NCBI GenBank assembly: GCA_003557485.1
Contig: PWOI01000173.1
Location: 1-10,157, forward strand
Length of the DNA: 10,157 bases
Direction: 5' to 3'
Source of the DNA: Elusimicrobiota bacterium
Lineage (GTDB): Bacteria > CG03 > SLGR01 > PWQF01
Below, in pieces: positions 5,217 to 10,157 of the stretch. The notes under the pieces were generated by a model that was not told the DNA's origin, did no database searches, and saw only the letters and a program-made list of their open reading frames with translations. The position numbers and the translations under genes were made by a program. Numbering within the stretch: the first letter of the stretch is position 1; each line of letters begins with the position of its first letter.

Positions 5217-7283
5217 ATGGTTATTGATTTAAAAAAGGAAGTAAAATACTTGAAAGGGGTAGGCCCAGCCCGCGCTAAAAATCTTGAGCAGCTTTCTATA
5301 GTAACAGTAAAAGATCTCCTTACGCACATTCCTTCAAGGTATGAGGACCGCCGCCGTGTAAAAGAAATAGCTATGCTTGAAAGCGGGGAGACGGCACTTG
5401 TCAAAGTTAAAGTTCTTGCTTCAGAATTTATAAGACTGCGCGGGAACAGATCCCTTCTGAAAGTAAAGGTAGAAGATAAAACAGGACGAGTCATACTGCT
5501 TTTCTTTAATCAGCCGTATATGAAAGATACCCTTAAATTTTCAGATACTCTTTTCGTGCATGGCAAGTTTGAACGGACTTACGGAGGCCTTCAGAGTTCC
5601 TCTTTCACGTTTGAAAAGATAAAAAGGGAAGGGGAATCCAAAGTGCACGTAAACAGAATTGTGCCCATATATGCCCTGACTTCCGGTATATCACAGAAAT
5701 GGCTGCGGCGTCTTATATATGATACTCTTTCTTTGTTCAGCGGAGGTTTCTTTGAATTCCTTCCTTCAGAAATACGGGTAAGTGAAAATCTATATACGTT
5801 AAATGATGCCGTAAGAAAAGTTCATTTTCCTCTGGAATTAAAAGAAGCTCAAAGGGCTTTAAAGACACTTGTAATGGGAGAGTTTCTTCTATACCAGACT
5901 GCTCTGTCACTGAAAAAGCTTAACGAAAAAAGCAACCGTAAAAACCACAAATATGAAGTAAAAAGAAATTTTTTAAAACCTTTCAGAGAAAAACTATTAT
6001 TTGAATTTACTTCGGACCAGAAAAAAGCAATAAACGAAATATTTAAAGATATGTGCTCGCCGTGGCCTATGCGGCGGCTTCTGCAGGGAGAGGTCGGAAG
6101 CGGAAAAACTGTCGTTGCGCTCTCAGCGCTTCTACTTGCAGCGGAAAATTCCTATCAGGGTGCTGTAGTAGCTCCGACGGAAATACTTGCCGAGCAGCAT
6201 TACCTGACTTTCAAGTCATACGGAGAAGACCTTGGCGTAAGATTTTCTCTTTTAACGGGAAGCACTTCAGGAAAAACAAGGGATTCAGTTCTTGTGGACA
6301 TCAAAAAAGGAGATACGGATATAATAATAGGGACACACGCTCTTTTTGAGGACGATGTTGATCTTTCTTCTGTTAAGCTCCTTGTTGTAGATGAACAACA
6401 CCGTTTTGGGGTGAAGCAGAAAGCCCGGGTCCTTAAAAAAAATATTTTTATGGACAGCCTATCAATGAGTGCGACCCCTATTCCCCGTACCATGGCAATG
6501 TGCACATACGGTGATCTGGATATATCAACGATAAAAAAGCTTCCATCTGACAGAAAAAAGCCGGTAACAAAACATGTTGCTCCGCAAAGGGCTTACTCAT
6601 TTGCCCTTGAAGAGATAAGGAATGGGAACAGGGCTTATATAGTACACCCTGTAATAGAAGAATCTGAGAAAACAGACTTTAAGTCTGCAAAGGAGAGATA
6701 TTTGCAGCTCCAGAAGAAAGAATTTAAAAATGTTCCCTGCGGACTTCTCCACGGGAAAATGAAAAGTTCTGAAAAAGAGAAAATTATGAGGAGTTTTGCA
6801 GAGGGAAAATATATGGTGCTTTTTACTACCACTGTTGTTGAAGTAGGTATAAACGTTCCCGAGGCAACTGTAATGATAATAGAAAACTTTGAAAGGTATG
6901 GCCTTTCCACTCTGCACCAGCTTCGGGGCAGGATAGCGAGGAGCCACCGTCAGCCTTACTGTTTTCTTACAGGAAAAGCGAAAACCGAAACTGCTGCAAG
7001 GAGACTTGAAATAATGCTTAGATCATCAGATGGTTTTGAGATAGCGGAAGAAGACCTGAAGCTCAGGGGAAGCGGGGAACTTTTCGGAACAAGGCAGCAC
7101 GGAGAAGCGGAATTTAAGTATGGGGATCCTGTTAACAACATAAGAGAGCTTAAAAAGGCAAGGAAATATGCCTTTGAAATAACCGCTCGTGACAATAATC
7201 TTGAGATGAAAGAATATGAAGGCCTTAAAAAAGCCCTTAAAAGCAGGTATGCCCGGCGTTTCCATCTTGCAGACGTAAGCTGA
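5217..7283 (+). CDS. recG: ATP-dependent DNA helicase RecG
   Basis: RecG remodels stalled replication forks and branch-migrates Holliday junctions. The 688-residue length is typical. The order is an N-terminal helix-hairpin-like segment (LKGVGPARAKNL, 12-24), a wedge/OB-fold domain (about 55-150), and two helicase lobes. Walker A is GEVGSGKT (291-298) and motif II is DEQH (392-395), followed by RFG. Motif III is SMSATPIPRT (416-425). Motif V is TTVVEVGINVP (538-548). Motif VI is QLRGRIAR (568-575), followed by the RecG C-terminal region with GSGELFGTRQHG (618-629). Most RecG proteins read GRVGR in motif VI, so Ala574 replaces a usual glycine. The gene starts 44 nt from the divergent rpmB with no Shine-Dalgarno. 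A weak promoter-like pair, TTGTTT 5161-5166 and TATATC 5184-5189, precedes it. Confidence 0.95.
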   Translation: MVIDLKKEVKYLKGVGPARAKNLEQLSIVTVKDLLTHIPSRYEDRRRVKEIAMLESGETALVKVKVLASEFIRLRGNRSLLKVKVEDKTGRVILLFFNQPYMKDTLKFSDTLFVHGKFERTYGGLQSSSFTFEKIKREGESKVHVNRIVPIYALTSGISQKWLRRLIYDTLSLFSGGFFEFLPSEIRVSENLYTLNDAVRKVHFPLELKEAQRALKTLVMGEFLLYQTALSLKKLNEKSNRKNHKYEVKRNFLKPFREKLLFEFTSDQKKAINEIFKDMCSPWPMRRLLQGEVGSGKTVVALSALLLAAENSYQGAVVAPTEILAEQHYLTFKSYGEDLGVRFSLLTGSTSGKTRDSVLVDIKKGDTDIIIGTHALFEDDVDLSSVKLLVVDEQHRFGVKQKARVLKKNIFMDSLSMSATPIPRTMAMCTYGDLDISTIKKLPSDRKKPVTKHVAPQRAYSFALEEIRNGNRAYIVHPVIEESEKTDFKSAKERYLQLQKKEFKNVPCGLLHGKMKSSEKEKIMRSFAEGKYMVLFTTTVVEVGINVPEATVMIIENFERYGLSTLHQLRGRIARSHRQPYCFLTGKAKTETAARRLEIMLRSSDGFEIAEEDLKLRGSGELFGTRQHGEAEFKYGDPVNNIRELKKARKYAFEITARDNNLEMKEYEGLKKALKSRYARRFHLADVS

Positions 7284-7303
7284 TCCCGGTTGGGCTTATG
7301 AGT

Positions 7304-7332
7304 TTGAAATTAAAAAACTAATTGAATATAAT
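7304..7332 (+). promoter_or_regulatory. Strong sigma-70-type promoter before coaD
   Basis: TTGAAA at 7304-7309 (five of six) and a perfect TATAAT at 7327-7332 are separated by exactly 17 nt. The predicted start, near 7339, lies only about five bases before the coaD ATG at 7344. This leaves no space for a normal ribosome binding site. It probably drives coaD and the pta, pilT and pilC genes after it, in addition to any read-through from recG. Confidence 0.6.
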
Positions 7333-7343
7333 TAAGTAAAAGA

Positions 7344-7826
7344 ATGAATAAGAAAAAAGCAATTTATCCGGGCAGTTTTGATCCTCCGACAAATGGGCAT
7401 ATTGACATAATAAATCGGGGGCTTACAATTTTTGATACCATAGTAGTATCAGTCATTGTTAATCCTTCCAAAGATGCGCTTTTCAGCGTTGAAGAAAGAA
7501 AAGAAATGCTTCACAGCGTATACAATTCAAACCCCGCTGTAGAAATTGACAGTTTTGAAGGACTTCTTGTAGATTATGCATCACAAAAGGGGGCAAATAC
7601 TATATTGAGAGGCCTGCGCGCTGTGTCGGATTTTGAATATGAGTTTCAGATGGCTCTCATGAACAGGAAGCTTAACCCTGAAATAAAATCGGTTTACCTG
7701 ATGCCTTCTCCTGAATTCACATTTCTTTCATCTTCAATAGTAAAGGAAGTCTGCAGTCTTGGCGGCGACATAAGTTGCCTTGTTCCAACCGCAGTTGAGA
7801 AACAGCTTAAAAAGAAGTTTCTTTGA
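7344..7826 (+). CDS. coaD: Phosphopantetheine adenylyltransferase
   Basis: CoaD transfers AMP from ATP to 4'-phosphopantetheine, the fourth step of coenzyme A synthesis. The 160-residue length is typical. It begins with AIYPGSFDPPTNGH, which carries the nucleotidyltransferase signature TNGH (16-19; (H/T)xGH). RGLRAVSDFEYEFQMA (89-104) forms the substrate and hexamer region. The second nucleotide motif is FLSSSIVKE (127-135). All are as expected for an active enzyme. The gene lies 60 nt after recG with its own strong promoter, and 31 nt before a phosphate acetyltransferase gene whose enzyme uses CoA. No clear Shine-Dalgarno is present; AAAAGA right before ATG is weak. Confidence 0.95.
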   Translation: MNKKKAIYPGSFDPPTNGHIDIINRGLTIFDTIVVSVIVNPSKDALFSVEERKEMLHSVYNSNPAVEIDSFEGLLVDYASQKGANTILRGLRAVSDFEYEFQMALMNRKLNPEIKSVYLMPSPEFTFLSSSIVKEVCSLGGDISCLVPTAVEKQLKKKFL

Positions 7827-7851
7827 TTTTTACCGGTTTTTGCATTAACAT
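7823..7851 (+). promoter_or_regulatory. Weak candidate promoter before the pta-like gene
   Basis: TTGATT (7823-7828, overlapping the coaD stop), 17 nt, and TAACAT (7846-7851) each match four of six consensus bases. The predicted start coincides with the ATG at 7858. The evidence is weak, and coaD read-through is an adequate alternative. Confidence 0.2.
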
Positions 7852-7857
7852 AAAACA

Positions 7858-8733
7858 ATGGAAATAGAAAAAATCAAAGGGAAAGTTGCGGGTAGCGGAA
7901 TAAGGATTGTTTTTCCTGAAGGTGAAGACAACAGGGTACGTGAAGCGGCTGAAATAATAGAGGCCAAAAAATACGCCCGCACTCTGCTCCTTGAGGATTG
8001 TGAAGAGCCTCTTTGCATGGCAGCTTCAATGGTCGCCGGCGGGGAAGCAGATGCGATGGTTGCGGGGGCTTCCCACTCGACAGCGGCAGTTTTCAGGGCA
8101 GCTCTAAAAAAAATAGGACTTAAAAAAAACTGCAGCACTGCTTCATCGTTTTTTTTAATGGAATCCGAGAATAAAGACATAGGTGAGAATGGTTCTTTGC
8201 TCTTTGCAGACTGCGCAATAATTCCCTCCCCTTCAGAAAAAGAACTTGCACTTATTGCCTCTATGACAGCTGAAAATGCAGCATCAATATTTGGCTGGCA
8301 GCCGCGGGTTGCTCTGCTTTCTTTTTCCACAAAGGGAAGCTCTTCGTATCCTTCACTTGCACGGATTACCGGTGCTGTAAAAGAACTGGAGAATATGAAT
8401 CCGGATTTTGTTTTTGACGGGGAACTTCAGTTTGATACGGCAGTAATGCCTTCAGTTGCAGAAAAAAAAGATCCCGGCGGAAAAATAAAGGGAAAAGCAA
8501 ATGTACTCGTTTTTCCCGATTTAAATTCAGCAAACATCGGGTATAAAATAGCTGAGAGGCTTGGAGGTTTAACTGCAACCGGACCCATACTTCAGGGATT
8601 CAGAAATCCGGTTAATGACCTTTCCAGAGGCTGCAGTATTGAAGATATAATATCAGTGAGTTGCTTTACGGTACTTCAGGCGCTGCACGGCAAAGTAAAG
8701 AAGGGAGATAAAGATAATGGCACCGTCTATTGA
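7858..8733 (+). CDS. pta: Phosphate acetyltransferase-like protein, compact form
   Basis: Family enzymes interconvert acetyl-CoA plus phosphate with acetyl phosphate plus CoA. Recognised segments are IRIVFPEGEDNRV (15-27), ADAMVAGASHSTAA (64-77), SSFFLME, FADCAI (116-121), PRVALLSFSTKGSS (149-162), DGELQFD (187-193), ANVLVFPDLNSANIGYK (214-230), GPILQG and the active-site PVNDLSRGCSIEDI (251-264). The protein has 291 residues against about 323-335 for ordinary Pta. By alignment from memory with B. subtilis Pta, about 50 residues are missing between LLLED (43-47) and AASMVAGG (55-62), including the Arg-Lys-rich helical segment and the usual YFG-type motif. The reading frame is continuous across this point. 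No ackA is in the window. The gene overlaps pilT by 17 nt. It could be active but altered, or a phosphate butyryltransferase relative; the sequence favours Pta. Confidence 0.82.
   Translation: MEIEKIKGKVAGSGIRIVFPEGEDNRVREAAEIIEAKKYARTLLLEDCEEPLCMAASMVAGGEADAMVAGASHSTAAVFRAALKKIGLKKNCSTASSFFLMESENKDIGENGSLLFADCAIIPSPSEKELALIASMTAENAASIFGWQPRVALLSFSTKGSSSYPSLARITGAVKELENMNPDFVFDGELQFDTAVMPSVAEKKDPGGKIKGKANVLVFPDLNSANIGYKIAERLGGLTATGPILQGFRNPVNDLSRGCSIEDIISVSCFTVLQALHGKVKKGDKDNGTVY
8703..8707 (+). promoter_or_regulatory. Ribosome binding site of pilT
   Basis: GGGAG lies nine bases before ATG 8717, inside the end of the pta-like gene. It supports this start, which also matches the family N-terminus (a short lead, then LLKLMFEKGASDLHI). 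Confidence 0.5.
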
Positions 8734-9805
8734 TAAGTTGTTAAAACTAATGTTTGAAAAAGGAGCGTCCGATCTTCATATCCACGCTGATGTCCCCCCT
8801 GCACTTAGAATTGATGGAGAAATCAAAAGGGTAAATACTGAAAACCTTACAAAGGAAGAGTGCAGGACTATGATATACGGGATTCTCACAGATAAACAGA
8901 AAGAAGAATTTGAAACGGAATATGAAGTTGACCTTGCTTTTAATGTAAAGGGGCTGGGAAGGGTCAGGACAAATGTCTTTTTTCAGAAAGGTTCTGTATG
9001 TGCTTCTATGCGTGCTATTTCTAATAAATTCTTTTCTTTCGAGGAATTGGGATTGCCAGGAGCAATAAACGAAGCTGTTCGCCATCCGGTGGGGCTTGTT
9101 CTTGTTTCCGGGCCTACCGGGTGCGGGAAATCAACTACACTTGCATCTGTTATTAATTATTTAAATGAGAACCGCCGTGCCCATATTATTACGATAGAAG
9201 ATCCTATAGAATATGTTCATACTCATAAAAACTGCATAGTGACTCAGAGAGAAATAGGGGGAGATACAAAAACTTTTCCGCGTGCGCTTAAGTATTGTAT
9301 GAGGCAGGATCCGGACATAATAATGGTAGGAGAGATGAGAGACAGGGAGACTATAGCCGCCGCTCTTACAATCGCTGAAACCGGACACCTGGTTTTTGCC
9401 ACCCTTCATACTCCTGATGCAGCGCAGTCTATAAACAGAATCATAGATGTCTTTCCTCCTCACCAGCAGAATCAAATAAGAAACCAGCTTTCTATGGTGC
9501 TCCAGGCTGTATTCTGTCAGAAACTTCTTAAGAGGACTGAAACAAAAGGCGGCGGCCTTTCTCTTGCGGTTGAAGTCCTTACTGTAACGCCCGGAATAAG
9601 AAACCTGATAAGGGATGAAAAAACAGAGCAGGTTTTATCTGCAATGCAGACCGGAGGTGAAAGAGGTATGCAGACAATGAACCAGGCTCTTTTTCGCCTT
9701 TACAAAAAAGGAGATATTAACTATCAACAGGCAATGGAAAACAGTTCTGACAAGAAAGATATGCTCAGAGTAATGGGTACTAATTCTTCAGGAGGCAGGG
9801 ACTAA
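8717..9805 (+). CDS. pilT: Type IV pilus retraction ATPase PilT
   Basis: PilT is the cytoplasmic hexameric ATPase that depolymerises pili and powers twitching motility and DNA uptake. The 362-residue protein has an N-terminal PAS-like domain (about 1-110) opening with KGASDLHIH. It also has Walker A GPTGCGKST (132-140), the Asp box with IEDPIEY (160-166), Walker B IIMVGEMRD (201-209) with Glu206, and the His box ETGHLVFATLHT (221-232). The PilT-specific C-terminal motif is present as GIRNLIRDEK (293-302), close to the AIRNLIREGK of classic PilT. That motif and the lack of a long N-terminal domain separate it from PilB. It overlaps the pta-like gene by 17 nt and shares one base with pilC. Confidence 0.93.
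   Translation: MAPSIDKLLKLMFEKGASDLHIHADVPPALRIDGEIKRVNTENLTKEECRTMIYGILTDKQKEEFETEYEVDLAFNVKGLGRVRTNVFFQKGSVCASMRAISNKFFSFEELGLPGAINEAVRHPVGLVLVSGPTGCGKSTTLASVINYLNENRRAHIITIEDPIEYVHTHKNCIVTQREIGGDTKTFPRALKYCMRQDPDIIMVGEMRDRETIAAALTIAETGHLVFATLHTPDAAQSINRIIDVFPPHQQNQIRNQLSMVLQAVFCQKLLKRTETKGGGLSLAVEVLTVTPGIRNLIRDEKTEQVLSAMQTGGERGMQTMNQALFRLYKKGDINYQQAMENSSDKKDMLRVMGTNSSGGRD
9790..9795 (+). promoter_or_regulatory. Ribosome binding site of pilC
   Basis: AGGAGG within the last codons of pilT lies nine bases before the pilC ATG at 9805. Stop and start overlap as TAATG. Confidence 0.65.
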
Positions 9806-10157
9806 TGCCTGATTTTATTTTTAAAGCAAAATCCCCCTCGGGAAAAACGGTACAGGGCGAAATGGAAGCTGTCGATCGCAGGACAGTAGTTGAACGGCTC
9901 CGCGATAGACGGATGATAGTTCTTGAAGTAAAAGAAAAAAAGGAAAGTGCGTTAGGGGACCTTATTAAAAAAATAAACCCCTTCCGGGCTAAAGTAAAAG
10001 AAAAAGAGTTGGTCATTTTTTCCAGGCAGCTTGCAACAATGGTCAGTGCCGGGCTTCCCATAGTGCAGGGACTGTCAATACTTGTAGAGCAGATAGAAAA
10101 TCCCTACTTTAAGGGAATAGTAAGGACAGTGAGAGAAGATATTGAAAGTGGATCGGC
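9805..10157 (+). CDS. pilC: Type IV pilus inner-membrane platform protein PilC (5' part)
   Basis: PilC (type II secretion F family) is the polytopic inner-membrane platform that connects the pilus ATPases to the growing pilus. The first 117 codons are present and the gene runs off the right edge. The N-terminus has the family pattern FKAKSPSGKTVQGEMEA (5-21), then the AVDRRTVVERLR helix. Next comes the first cytoplasmic T2SF domain, with KEKELVIFSRQLATMVSAG and the LPIVQGLSIL motif near residues 84-93. The transmembrane segments would lie beyond the window. Order pilT-pilC is common in pilus clusters, with pilB often on the other side of pilT. Here the pta-like gene occupies that place. Confidence 0.92.
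   Translation, partial: MPDFIFKAKSPSGKTVQGEMEAVDRRTVVERLRDRRMIVLEVKEKKESALGDLIKKINPFRAKVKEKELVIFSRQLATMVSAGLPIVQGLSILVEQIENPYFKGIVRTVREDIESGS

Noticed and set aside
7264-7295. Hairpin-like CCC-GGTT-GGG with outer AAG/CTT after recG as a terminator.
   Set aside because: The inner stem is only 3 bp, the outer arm needs a 5-nt bulge and no T-tract follows. It overlaps the recG stop and lies just before a promoter.

Overview
The window is a dense, ordinary-looking stretch of bacterial chromosome with ten recognisable genes and almost no free space. Nine genes are on the + strand and one (rpmB) is on the - strand. The DNA is moderately AT-rich. The cell is diderm: one gene encodes a signal-peptide-bearing PorV/UPF0164-like outer-membrane barrel ending in phenylalanine, and the right end starts a type IV pilus cluster. 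The L28 protein is the four-cysteine (zinc-ribbon) form. PorV/UPF0164-type barrels are common in spirochaetes, Elusimicrobiota/Omnitrophota-like lineages and the FCB group. I cannot fix the phylum from sequence alone.

Region 1 (1-200): a leader with a good sigma-70-type promoter. A small palindrome over its -35 box is a candidate IscR operator. Left of it is an imperfect inverted repeat and possibly the start of a divergent gene that leaves the window.

Region 2 (201-4984): a tightly packed run of iscR, iscS/nifS, iscU, cysE, mnmA and an outer-membrane barrel gene, joined by 5-10 nt gaps or by overlaps of 1, 32 and 4 nt. The first five make a coherent sulfur operon. CysE activates serine for cysteine synthesis and IscS takes sulfur from cysteine. 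IscU builds Fe-S clusters with that sulfur, MnmA uses it to thiolate tRNA, and IscR senses cluster status and probably controls the operon. No hscA, hscB, fdx or iscA is present. The barrel gene is the odd passenger.

Region 3 (4981-5216): rpmB lies convergent to the barrel gene, with overlapping stop codons, and divergent from recG across a 44-nt A/T-rich spacer.

Region 4 (5217-10157): recG, coaD, a shortened phosphate acetyltransferase gene, pilT and the first 117 codons of pilC. A strong promoter lies just before coaD. The pta-like protein lacks about 50 residues that normal family members have, and its gene overlaps pilT by 17 nt.

I found no tRNA, rRNA, CRISPR array, intact insertion sequence, prophage or clear intrinsic terminator. 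No obviously undescribed system stands out. The points most worth checking are the compact Pta, the substituted fourth ligand in IscR, the candidate operator, the nearly leaderless gene starts, and the barrel gene coupled to mnmA.
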